Both the position numbers and the translations under genes were made by a program. Under the pieces are notes generated by a model. That model was not told the DNA's origin and searched no databases. It worked only from the letters and a program-made list of their open reading frames with translations. Source: Rutidosis leptorrhynchoides (lineage: Eukaryota > Streptophyta > Magnoliopsida > Asterales > Asteraceae). From it: 64,000 nucleotides of DNA. The DNA is taken from NCBI RefSeq assembly GCF_046630445.1, contig NC_092333.1, positions 718,262,001-718,326,000 on the forward strand. Direction: 5' to 3'. Below, one piece after another: positions 35,168-46,800 of this stretch (its first letter is position 1; each line of letters begins with the position of its first letter).

Positions 35168-36793
35168 TATTGCTAGGCATATTGGTTGTAGAGTAGGTAA
35201 ATTCTCCTTTATTTACCTAGGATCTCCTATTTGTGCGAAGATGAGCAAGTTGAATAGTTAGAATCCGGTTCTTGAAAAATTCATAGCTAGACTTTCGGGT
35301 TGAAAAATGCGTTCGTTATCTTTTGGAGGAAGTTTGGTCCTAATCAAATCGGTTCTTAATAGTCTCCCATTGTACTACTTTACGTTATTTCGTGCTCCGC
35401 CGTGTGTGTTAAAAATACTTGAGAGAGTGTGGAGGGCCTTTTTTGGGGGTTTCTCGGGTTCGGGTCAAAAAATTACTTGGGTCAAATGGAAAAATGTCTT
35501 AAACACCTTCGGGAATGGGGGGCTAAATATCGGGACTTTAAATGATAAAAACTTGACTTTATTGGGTAAATGGTGGTGGAGGTTTAAAATCGAAACCGAA
35601 TCTTTTTGGGTTAAAATCATTAGTAGCATTTACGGGTTCGGCGGTGACTTAATGGGTGAGGATGTAAATACACATTCTCCAACATTAAGTCTTTGGCATA
35701 ACATTATAAATGCAGGTTCTTGATGAGCTACAAGTGGCGTTCGAAACTCATTCATTAAGATGATTGGTGATGGTGGCTCGACGTCCTTTTGGAACGAACA
35801 TTGAATTGGTAACGATAAATTGTGAAGTCTATATCCGCGGTTATACAAGTTAGAAATGCAGCAGAATGTTTGTATTCAGGATCGAGTTAGAAAAGAAGAA
35901 GGCAACATTATCACTTCGTGGAATTGGTCTAGGATACCTTTGGGCAAAACGGGTTCTGAACTGAAGTCCTTTATTAATCTGTTACGAACGTACGAGTTTA
36001 ACAACAACAGCATCGACACTTGGAAATGGGTTTTAGCTTCTAATGGACTGTACATAGTCAACAAGCTTACTTCCAATATCGACGAACAAGTCTTAGGTCC
36101 TTTCAGCTCTCAACAAAACCTTTTCCAAAAAAGGTAAAAATCTTCATTTGGAAGCTTCTCAAAAAGCGGGTACCGGTTAAAGTGGAACTTGACAATAGGG
36201 GTATCGATCTACACTCGGTGAGATGACCACTTTGTGATGACGAGTTGGAAACGGTTGATCACTCCTTCATCTTATGCAAACAAGTGGTTCAAGTGTGGTC
36301 TCGAGTTCATAAATGGTGGTGTCTTAGCAACGTGGCTTTCTCAAGTGTCTCAAATCTATGGTGTCCAAACAACTCATCTTCGAGGACATCATTCGGCGAT
36401 TCACTTTGGCAAGCGATCAAGTGGGTGACGGTGTATCTTATTTGGAAAAATCGAAACAATACGGTGTTTAAAGGAAAAACTTGAAACACCCCGATGGCAC
36501 TAAATGAGATACAAACCAAATCTTATTTGGGGATTTCTTCTAGAGCAAAAAGGAAAAACTTGGAATGGTTATTGTGGATTTCGAACCCTAATGTATATCT
36601 CAACACCTCGTGAACTTAGTGTAACATAGTTCGGGTTTCTATTGTACATAGTTTAGTCACTTCACAACCCTCTAGTTGTAGTGATTTGTTTCGTGTTTGA
36701 TGTTTATGGCATTTTCGTTGTAAGCCTTACATCCGTTTGTAAATTCTTCGTGTTTTATATAATACCTTGCTATTATATTATATTATACCTATA

Positions 36794-37143
36794 TCTAAAA
36801 GGTAAAGAGGAAATGAATAGTACTATTCATCTTTTCACTTTTTTCGAACTTAATCCCTTAACTTTCAATAACATACAAATTGAACCCCCCACTTTATACG
36901 TAAAGTTTTTTCAAATTTCACAAACTTAAACCACTAACTTTTATTAAAATACAAATCGAACCCCCACTTTACTAACTTTTTTTTTTAAATAAAACCTGAA
37001 CGCTAAAAGCAGCAACTTTCACAAAAGGAACAACCCTTCAATGTTATGTCGAAAAAAATCTTTTTTACAAAATAGACCAAGACTTTTTTTTAACTCGCAT
37101 TCAAAACGGAGCCCCCGACGCGAAGCGAGTGCTCCACAACTAG
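36794..37143 (+). mobile_element. Helitron-like element at the LINE tail
   Basis: It begins TCTAAAAGGTAAAGAGG after an A and ends with a hairpin (stem GGAGC/GCTCC around CGCGAAGCG), then ACAACTAG, followed by T. It is 350 bases. The 3' portion shares the GGAACAACCCTTCAATG segment with the Helitron at 18152, in the opposite orientation. The 5' border is a best guess. Confidence 0.6.
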
Positions 37144-37482
37144 TTAAAAAAAAAAAGAAGAAGGTGGTTTATACTTTTATACTTAAAAATTCAAACTAAA
37201 TAAAGTAAATTAAATTTTAGTGGAACCCGCAACACACCTTGTCAGGTCACATCAACACGAATCATGTGCGCCACATCAGACACTCTGTAGGTCCAAAACT
37301 GCAAATTGATTCTCATTTTCCCACATAAACACAAACCTACCATTTCAAAAAACCCTAATTTATTCAATCCCCAATGTTCGTCCCAAAATCCGATCACATC
37401 CACCAACTTACCTGAATTCTCAACTAATTCGAACAGAACCTCATAATCGAGTTTCAATTCCATTATTTTTTAGCTCAAAATC

Positions 37483-39824
37483 ATGTCTGTAACGGAGCTT
37501 AAAGAGCGACACATAGCTGCTACAGAAACCGTGAATTCGCTCAGAGAACGATTAAAGCAGAAACGGCTTCAACTTCTCGATACTGATGGTATAATATTTA
37601 GTTCTATTTATTTTTATTATTTTTTAGTCATTGATTACTTTAACTGAATTGTAGTTGCCGGATATGCGAAATCACAAGGGAAGACTCCGGTTGCTTTTGG
37701 TCCGACCGATCTCGTTTGTTGTCGGACATTACAAGGACACACTGGGAAGGTAACATTATATATTCATGTAAATTTCTTAAATATATGAAACATTGAAACT
37801 TGATTGATAATAGTATGTTAATCGTTAAATATATATATTTACAATAATTAGTTACTTACAAAATCATTAATTTAATTACCTAAGTAAAATATGTAGTTTG
37901 TAAAGAAAATGCACTGTAAATAAATACCTTATAGTATATAGAGACTATGCTTTAGATGAAAATGAAGATAGTTGAAGCACATGTCCTGTTCAGTTGTGAA
38001 GCTTTAGATGAAAATAAAGATGGTTAAAGTAAATTTCTTGTTTTGTTTGAAGCTTCAGATATTAGTAATTGAACACATTCACAGTGCTTGCAGTTTATGC
38101 TATGAAGTAAAATTAGCGCTCCACTTTATGGTTCTGTTTTACGTTATGTGTGATGAGTTGGACCTTTTATGATAGCTTCCATCTTCATGTTGTAATGAAT
38201 ATAATGATTTTTTATCTTCTTCATGTAACCTGTATGTTTCTACATCAAGTATTTCTTCTACCTTGACATGTACTTACTTATAAACATTATAAGAAAACGC
38301 TCAGGTTTATTCAATGGATTGGACTATGGAAAAGAATCGAATAGTGAGTGCATCTCAAGATGGAAGATTGATAGTTTGGAACGCTCTCACAAGTCAGAAA
38401 ACACATGCAATTAAACTACCATGTGCATGGGTGATGACATGTGCGTTCTCTCCAAGTGGACAATCAGTTGCATGTGGAGGTCTTGATAGTGTATGCTCTA
38501 TCTTTAATCTTAGCTCGCCAATGGATAAAGATGGTAATATACCAGTATCAAGAATGCTGAGTGGACACAAGGGTTACGTGTCGTGTTGTCAGTATGTTCC
38601 TGATGAAGATAATCATTTAATAACGAGCTCTGGTGATCAGACGTGTGTCTTATGGGATATAACTACTGGACTTAGAACTTCAGTATTTGGAGGAGAGTTT
38701 CAATCAGGACATACTGCTGACGTTTTGAGGTATTTTATTTACCCCAAATAATTATTTGATTCTTTTTTAGCAATTGGTAGAGGTTGATTCTTTTATTTAC
38801 AAATATGCTTGAATGATTACCTTAAGTCTACTTTTCCAAACTTACAACATTTTTTTTCATATATATTACAGTGTTTCTATTAATGGGTCAAACTCAAGAA
38901 TGTTTGTATCTGGATCTTGTGATGCAACTGCACGCCTTTGGGACACTCGTGTTGCAAGTAGAGCAGTAAGAACATTCCATGGTCACGAAGGTGATGTAAA
39001 TTCTGTAAAATTCTTTCCCGATGGAAATAGATTTGGAACTGGATCAGATGATGGAACTTGCAGACTGTATGACATCAGAACTGGACACCAGTTACAAGTT
39101 TACCAGCCACATCAGCAGCCAGGTGGCACAGACGCCCCTCTTGTGACGTCTATTGCATTTTCTATATCAGGGAGGCTTCTCTTTGCTGGTTACTCCAATG
39201 GTGATTGCTTTGTATGGGATACTTTATTGGCTAAGGTGACTGTTATGCATTATTAATTAATCTGTATTTAAATTAATTTTAGCCTGATTTATGTTTGATA
39301 ACACAAGTTATAATGTTTGTGGGTTTTTTATATAGCTGGTGTTAAACTTGGGGTCTCTTCAGAATTCACATGAGGCTCGTGTCAGCTGTTTGGGTTTGTC
39401 GGCTGATGGCAGTGCGTTATGCACAGGGAGTTGGGATACAAATCTCAAGGTTAGTTATAATTCTGCCATCTCTCTCTCTCTCTCTCTTTTTTTTTTGGTC
39501 TAATGTGGTTTATTATGGAAGCCTGTATGATAATGTTTAGAGGTGGTTAAACGGGTGGGTTAGTTAATGGGTCACTTCTACTTATGTTCATCCTGACCTG
39601 AATGTTTTCATATAAATAGGTAGAAGTTGCTACCTGTATTATTTTGAGACATGGTATTAGGTTTAAAATCTACTATCTTCAAAACTTAATTTTATTTAAA
39701 CCAAGAAGCAAACATAAATCATTCATTTTAGCTATTCATTTTAGCTTGCTATAAGTATCTGTTTGATTAACCAATTATAAATGTACAGATTTGGGCTTTT
39801 GGAGGACATAGAAGAGTGATTTGA
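37483..39824 (+). CDS. AGB1: Heterotrimeric G-protein beta subunit
   Basis: Six exons (37483-37588, 37655-37749, 38305-38729, 38872-39235, 39336-39449, 39789-39824) join in frame to 379 residues; Arabidopsis AGB1 is 377. It starts [20 protein letters not shown], the N-terminal coiled coil that pairs with the gamma subunit. Seven WD repeats then form the propeller, for instance [96 protein letters not shown] and [20 protein letters not shown] at the C-terminus. It acts at the plasma membrane with G-alpha and G-gamma in hormone, defence and growth signalling. Every splice site is GT-AG and no disruption is seen. Introns 1 and 2 contain only AT-rich DNA. Confidence 0.97.
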
Positions 39825-41878
39825 ACGGAGAGATGATTGAATTGAATCATGCTGGTGTGTATTGTTGTAACCTTTTGTTTGTGTAGCGAACGTTGACCAT
39901 TCGAGTAGTAATAGTTGTAAATATGATCCTCTAATTATTCTTACTATTCTAATATCTTCACTGAGTTTATCGCTACTATGCTCTAGGTAATCTAACGAAC
40001 GTTACCTGATCAGGAGATTTTAACTAATGGCCTCAATATACAAAAAATAAAAATAAAAAAATGATTGAGATTTGAGAGTTTCTGGTTTGTAGTTCTAACT
40101 TAACCACTGTTTCAATTTAAATATCCAACTTTTGTACACATTAGTTACATTCCCAATTCGATTATACCATTTTCTGAAAAATCCTGTATCTTATAGTAAT
40201 TAAATTATTTAGTTATACGAGGATAAAGAAAATCTCTAACCTGTAGAAAACAAAATTTTTGCAAAACAATATAAACGCATAAAAACAAATCCATGATAAC
40301 TTTAAGTTATTTTACGTCCATATAAAGGGAAAAAATTAATTTTCCTTTATCTTCACAACGACCACACAACGTTTGGACATCTAAACTACATGCATCTTCT
40401 TCTTTTTCGTCATCCTACACTCTGTTCTTCAGCTTCATCTTCATAGACTGCAAGACCCATTCTTGATTCTTCAGCCATTTCCTTTAGAACATCGTTTTGA
40501 ACAATCCAGTACCTAGTTGAGGTCAAGATGAAAACCAAACAAATTGAAATCCATGTACGAGTAAATAATTGATAATATTTCATAAAAAGAACCCTACAGT
40601 GGAACTCATAACTCACTTCCCTTGAATAAAAACACAAAAATCATTAATAATTTTTTTTTGCAAGTTAATCATCATGATAGTTAAGATTGAACAACCTAAT
40701 TAGAGATGTTGGAACTCCATATTATTCTATCTCAGCTTGTAAACTTCAAAACACATACCAGTACATGTCTCAGGTTTGACCGCAGCATCATCTTTCCCAT
40801 TGACCTATAACAAAAACACAATACAATCCAAATCATTAACAGAAAGTAAACCCTAACAAATACTCCACATTAACCTCACAGAAGCAACAAAATCAACAAA
40901 TATTATTCAACAAATATTATTCATATCAACAAAATCAACTAAATGCTTATTGTGACGACATCCATTTAAGCCCAATAACATTTGAAATATGAGAAATTGG
41001 TCAAAATGGTCTTAAATTCCAAAATGTTTAATGATATGTCTTTCGTATTTGTCATTTTCCCCTCTATTCACGCACCACGCACAATTTGTGGTGCTCTGCG
41101 TGTAGTGCGTGTTACCGAGCATTTATCAGAGAATTTTTCCCTCTTCATTCCATATTTGTAGATTGTATATATAAATTACATATAAATATAAGTAGTGCTC
41201 TGCCCGTAGTGCGTGTTACCAAGCATTTATCATTTTCCAATAATACATATAAAATTACACGTTCATATGTATTTCTAAGTTTACTGAATAGTGTTGATGC
41301 ATATTTTAGATTGTTTGTCGAATAGAGTATTAATGTTTATTTATTATGTTATACACCTAGTATGATGTTGATACGCGAAATTCGTAATTTGCAAGGGCAT
41401 ATGAAGACTCATCCGTACGAATGAATGCTACGTTGGAGTTCATGTTGCATTTTTCATTGCGAAGGCTCATTACGTTTGTCAACTTTTCAATATGCATTAT
41501 GTACAGAAAAATTGAAATTAAAAATAATATTTTCATATATAAAATTAAATTAATCAGGACCAGTGTTTAAATTTAAATATCCTTAAACCTTTTTACAAAT
41601 TCATTACATCCCAAATAAATAAGATTTCACCTTTTTTAATGAAAACACCATAGCCTGTAGAAACAACAATTAATTTTTGTATATCATAACAATAATAGCA
41701 ATAGCATATAGTAGCATAGCAATATTATATAAAACACATAAAAACAAATGTTCGATATGTTATGTTATTTACATTCATATACAAGGGAAAAAAACAAAAC
41801 GGAGTATGATTTTTCCTTTATCTTCTCATTGACCACACACTATGCAATCAAGATATCCAAACTAACTTTCAAACAACC
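39825..41878. other. Intergenic region between AGB1 and the mTERF gene
   Basis: It holds the AGB1 3' end, a partial duplicate of the mTERF 5' region (separate entry) and a direct repeat of about 37 bases (TGCTCTG-GTAGTGCGTGT, 41091-41127 and 41195-41231, a few mismatches). A minus-strand open stretch (40410-40510, DVLKEMAEESRMGLAVYEDE) looks protein-like, but I do not recognise it and could not link it to other exons with clean splice phases. Confidence 0.4.
40090..40446 (+). pseudogene. Broken duplicate of the mTERF gene 5' end
   Basis: This stretch resembles the upstream region and first codons of the mTERF gene 1.5 kb downstream (about 41555-41935). Shared segments include CATAAAAACAAAT, TTTTCCTTTATCTTC, GACCACACA and the coding start. 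The frame from ATG 40390 reads MHLLLFRHPTLCSSASSS then stops, against MYLLLPRHPTLCSVSTPS in the intact gene. Similarity ends shortly after. It is a partial tandem duplication whose upstream part carries the leader and perhaps promoter. Confidence 0.8.
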
Positions 41879-42685
41879 ATGTATCTTCTTCTCCCTCGTC
41901 ATCCTACACTCTGCTCTGTCTCAACTCCATCACACCGCTACCTTCAGTTCAAAACATCTCACCGGACAAACCTCCGCTACCTCAAATCGCTCGGTATCAT
42001 CTCACCAGGATTATCAACAACTCCGTCTCCGGAAACAGTCTCTCATATTCTATACACCATAGACTACTTTAAATCCAAGGGCTTTTCAGAACCAGATTTT
42101 TCAAGAATCGCCTTTCTCTCCCCACATATATTCACCCCATCATTCAATCCAACTGCTACTGAACCGGTTTTCGAGTTTTTAACCAACGAGTTAGCAGCTT
42201 CGTTGGAGGACTCATGTGGGTTGATCCTCAAATGCCCTCACATTCTTGAATCGGACCCAGAATACTGCTTGAAACCGACACTCGATTACCTTACAAAATT
42301 AGGAATTAAGCAGTTGAACACACCTACAACTTTGAATGCTCATTTATTAGATACAAGAGTGGATAAACTAAAAGAGAAAATGAGGTTCTTGCGAAGCGTT
42401 GGGTTTTCCATCGAGGAATCAAGAAGGGTTTGTGGGCGGTTTCCTGCAATATTTGGGTACGGGATAGATCATAATTTGAAACCAAAGTTTGATTATTTGG
42501 TTTGGAAAATGAAGAGGAATGGTAGAGAAGAAGTGAACAAGTTCCCACAATATTTTGGGTTCAGTTTGGGAAATAGAATAAAGCCTAGACATTTACATTT
42601 GAAGCAGAGGAATGTTGATAGTGAGGTACCATTGAATAGAATGTTGCTATGGAGTGATGTAAGATTTTACAAGAAATGGAAATGA
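41879..42685 (+). CDS. mTERF-family organelle protein
   Basis: A single-exon gene of 268 residues. The N-terminus is rich in Arg/Ser/Thr (RYLQFKTSHRTNLRYLKSL) and suits a chloroplast or mitochondrial targeting peptide. The rest consists of mTERF helical repeats, recognisable by SRIAFLSPHIFTP, LILKCPHILESD, LKPTLDYLTKLGI, MRFLRSVGFSIEESRRVCGR and FPQYFGFSLGNRIKPRHLHL, and ends LNRMLLWSDVRFYKKW. Family members bind nucleic acid and influence organelle transcription, splicing or translation. The closest recalled relatives are the short Arabidopsis members of about 280 residues (At2g03050/SOLDAT10, At2g34620 group); which one is not certain. No disruption is seen. A Helitron begins 55 bases after the stop. 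Confidence 0.9.
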   Translation: MYLLLPRHPTLCSVSTPSHRYLQFKTSHRTNLRYLKSLGIISPGLSTTPSPETVSHILYTIDYFKSKGFSEPDFSRIAFLSPHIFTPSFNPTATEPVFEFLTNELAASLEDSCGLILKCPHILESDPEYCLKPTLDYLTKLGIKQLNTPTTLNAHLLDTRVDKLKEKMRFLRSVGFSIEESRRVCGRFPAIFGYGIDHNLKPKFDYLVWKMKRNGREEVNKFPQYFGFSLGNRIKPRHLHLKQRNVDSEVPLNRMLLWSDVRFYKKWK

Positions 42686-42740
42686 AAAATTATTACTACA
42701 AAATCATCAATTCTTTTGTTTATTTCCCCATATAATATAA

Positions 42741-43620
42741 CTAGGTTTTGAGCCCGTGCTTTGCACGGCTGCTCACAAACCGTCAAAAAATAATTATATA
42801 TAGATACATACGGAGTAATTATTATTTCAAGACCTTACCATTTTGACCACTAAAAGTCGAACGATCATGCATATTTTTTATGCAGTATTACAGACAGTGG
42901 CGGAACTTGAACACGGATATAGATGGGCGCGAGTGTAAAAATTTAATAAATTTTTATAATTATTATTTCAAGACCTTACCATTTTGACCACTAAAAGTCA
43001 AAGGATCCTCCATATTTTTTTATGTAGTATTACACTATTACATGCATTTAATAAAGTTTTCATTGTCAACGGCGGTAAATAATAAAAAAAAAATCTAATT
43101 TTTTATTAAATTTTATTTTAGTGTAAAAAAAAATTTCCGTTAAATTCAGGTGAAGCGGATACTCCCTTTAGATAAAATTATATTCTGCCATCGATTATAG
43201 AATGATTTGGATCCATTTTTCTGCCATCGATTATAGAATGATTTGGATCCATCATAAAAATGATAAGTGACAAAAATATATCTTCAAATTAGAATTAAAT
43301 TCAAATTCAATTGACTACATCCATTGCATGAAATGTTTTTATTAATTTGTCAACATGATTTATGCTATTTCTAAAACTAAAAATATAACCTGTCATTTCA
43401 GTTTGTTTGGATTTGCGTATACTAATCTGTATAATTAATCACCAATTAACTAATTTTAATATTTGTTTTATTATTTTGATAGTATATTATATATTATATT
43501 TATTTAATTAGAAATTGTGAGAATGTGAAATGTGTAAATTTCACATGGCATAATTTCCAATTAATATGGTGCTAATGACAAGTATGCTTAATTAATCTCT
43601 CTTTTATATAAGTATATAGA
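42741..43620 (-). mobile_element. Helitron-like element downstream of mTERF
   Basis: On the minus strand it starts TCTATATACTTATATAAAAG (43620), a classic Helitron 5' end. It ends with hairpin CCGTGC-AAA-GCACGG, then GGCTCAAAACCTAG followed by T (42741). It is 880 bases with no Rep/helicase. Inside are a direct repeat of about 75 bases (TTTCAAGACCTTACCATTTT, 42822 and 42964) and a tandem pair of about 35 bases (CTGCCATCGATTATAGAATG, 43185 and 43220). Confidence 0.75.
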
Positions 43621-43652
43621 TATAGATACAGATATAGATATAGATATAGATA
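43614..43652. repeat. (GATATA)n microsatellite
   Basis: Several GATATA units adjoining the Helitron 5' end. Confidence 0.8.
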
Positions 43653-43891
43653 GCATATAAACTTGAGGCAAACAAGTTTGTTATTTTCTAATAGCAGAAG
43701 AGAGTATAAGTTGCCTCGAGGGCAAATAACACGTTCGTTTGGCTACTAGACTACAACATATAAACGGTTACATTAGATGACTTCGACAAGCAACTTCTAA
43801 GTTGGATCGCGTCACATAAATGAAAATCGCGATAAGATAAACAAAAAATAGTATAGTAGAATGGACCAGTAAGATGGAAAGTAAAAATGGA

Positions 43892-46800
43892 TTAGTTGGC
43901 TACTACATCATGAATTGCATCACTCACAGACTCATCCTCAGATCTAACAGCAAGTTTCATTGCCACTTCTTTGGAACTATCGATTCCAAATGACAGACGA
44001 ACCAGCACCTTCCCATTACCTATGTATACTCCCGATAACAAACATGTGTGCGATCTTGAGTTAGCTGCAACCACCTCCGTGCCCTGCAAAAAAAATAATA
44101 AATAAATAAATAAATAACAATTTAGCTCTGACAAGAACGAAAAACTACTCGAATCGATATATAATACGTACCTCACAAGGTTGCATGCCAAGAAGATTGA
44201 TGACGGCATTGACAGCTTCACTCAAACTTTCCCTTGGGCCAAGCCCATACTCGTCAACGCGTTCAAAATCAGGGCCCAAACTTTCCCATGCGTTTCTGAA
44301 GTTGGAGACGCCAACCTTAAGCATGTAATCGGCTGCAACTATCTCTAAATCCTCAAGTTGGTATTCATCTTCCACACCATCTTCCTCAGCCTCACCCGTC
44401 GAGGGATCAACCTGCAATGTTTTTCCCATACGACAAACCTCTTATTTTAATACATCATCATATCATACAAGTAAAGAAATTACTGCAGATGAAAAATTAA
44501 TTATTATTACAGACCTCTTTAACAAGAAACTTCAACACGTTAGAAAATCTGCCAACAGCTGGGATCCCTTCTGGTTTTTCGAATGCCACAAATGTCTGAG
44601 CAGGTGTGTCATATGGTAGGGCTTTCAAGGGCTTGGTTGCCACCTCAGCAAATTCTTCTGCTTCTGAAGCATCCACAACAACAACAACCTAAAACAAAGC
44701 CACCATGATTAAATTGAGAGACCCCTTCATGAATATAGAAATTACAGTATTTTGATTACAAAATTAGCAATTATTTAATTGAAAGCTTACATTTTCCAGC
44801 AACTGCTCAGGAATTGTATTGGTACAGTTGTACTGGAACACAACATGCTTATCAAATATATGTTTCACAACGTTAACTGCGTATTCTGTTTCAGCTTCAG
44901 TGAGCTCCACTGGTGCACAAGACTGTTAACATAATTGAACCATATACAAGAATATCATCAGCCAATATGGATGAAAGGCAGCTAACATATTTGTGAAGAT
45001 GGTGACATTAATGAGTCGAAAAACAAGTTGAACTGGGCTGAGTTGGGTTAACCCATAAACCCATATCGACCCTTTCCCAGTATGGGTAAGAATGGCCACC
45101 CTAGATGTTTCTATTTCAAAAAATAGCATCTAAAAGAACCTTGAAAAGCTGTCCAAAGGTAGAAAACTCCGGAATGGATGATAGTAGCTTCTCAAACGTA
45201 TCAACAGTAGAAGTGGGGCCAGCTGGTGGCCCACCAAGAGCAGTGGGCTTTTTACCAGCAGATTTTTTCTCCGCAAGTGGCTGACACTTGACTTCCCTGG
45301 GCACAGAACTAATATTAAAAGGTTCTTCTGTGGGTTCCTGCAGTAACAATGGGAAACTAATATAAATAAACAGATATTTATGGCAGAAAAAGTTGTACAC
45401 GAATCACAGATCTTGTGTAGCAACTTACATAGTTCTTCAAACTAGTCTCAAGGTTGACCAATGGGATATCAAAGGATCCAAAGAGAAAGTCTTTCACATC
45501 TTCATCAGTTTCAACAACTGAACCATCTCCACCAAGAGTATTTAAATATAGTGTAGCCCTATCACGAACCTGCAAAGATGTGAAAAGGCTTGAAATAATA
45601 ATATTAATAGCTAGGATCTGTTTGGTTCGATGGAATGGACTGATGAAAGAATGAATTGGAAACTGAAGTGGAACGAGCCATTCATTCCATTGTCAAATGT
45701 AGATACAGTGTATAATTTTATCTTAACTTCAGACAGCACAATATTCAACATAAGTTACTAAATCTTTGTTCACATATAATGACAATAAAGCGTAAGAGCA
45801 GCTTATCATAACCCCAGATAGTATTATAAACAATTTTTATAATATATAATTAGTTTCTTAAGATATAGATATTGTTTGAAGATTGATGTGAACAGAAGAT
45901 TCTATAGTCATATAGGGATATGTTGGATTGAACATCTTTAGGATAATGGTGTTAGTCAAAGATTCTATAAATTAAAACTCACTGTTACTAACACAACTGA
46001 CCTCATCATCACTATCATACAGGCAGCGTCTTAAAAGAACAAATATGCGGGGCTGCAGTACAATATACAGAGGACATTAGTAGCAAATATTTCACCAGGG
46101 AGTAATGTCGTTGGAAGATATTAAAATTGAGGTACCTTCAAAGGATCAACCATAGCACCAAACTTAGCCAATGTGCTTACTGCACTGGCTCGAACAGTTG
46201 CATTTTCAAGAATGACACGGTTATATATATACCTTATGTATTTGCTGGGATCGGGTGTCTTTGGTCCCTCAACACCAAGAAAATGGAGAATCTGATGATG
46301 CATTTAACGAAATAATTTTAAGTAATATATCAATAAAGTAAACAAAATCAATGTTAGAGTTCTAGAGAAATCAACAAGATAATGAAAGTCAAACACGTGA
46401 TAGAAGTAAACTTCAACCCATTTAATTATGAATGGGTAACATAATACAAATAACCTTAAAGGTAAATGGGCCAGACAGGTTTTATGAATAAGAACTTAAG
46501 AAGTCTTGATAATTCAATCATATTTAGCACAAAAATAACAAGTAAGAAGATAATTGTCGGAAGTTCTATGATTTGGACGTAAGGTGTTTTGGGGTTCCCT
46601 ATCGACCCATTTTGTTACCTCTAGTTAGATATAACATGCTCACCTGTGTTGAAAGATAAGTAAATTCACAGTCCTCAATAAATTCACACAAGTGAAGAAG
46701 TCCACATTCTTTTGCATCAGGGATATCCCTTATGAGGATCACAATTGAATCAATGATTGCTTTTTTGTACTCAAATCCCCCTTCTTCCCTCAGGATATTG

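Larger units (their letters stand above)
33340..36793 (+). mobile_element. 5'-truncated L1-type LINE, interrupted by Helitron and MULE
   Basis: This is the C-terminal part of a plant LINE ORF2. Readable pieces are GVEFEVVSRIAR (split across two insertions, before 33415 and 33959-33984), HIGCRVGKFSFIYLGSPIC (35176-35240), SFGGSLVLIKSVLNSLPLYY (35315), LTLLGKWWWRF (35547), a zf-RVT-like Cys/His region (36140-36300) and VYLIWKNRNNTVFKG (36430). The C-terminal tail continues in frame to about 36610. The catalytic RT core and endonuclease are absent. Several in-frame stops are visible, for instance at 35262 and 35301 where the family has Trp. The 3' tail ends in an ATT-rich run where another Helitron begins. 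Confidence 0.8.

Noticed and set aside
36681-36929. An 82-residue open frame at the LINE/Helitron junction
   Set aside because: It spans two unrelated repeats and has no domain or coding character.
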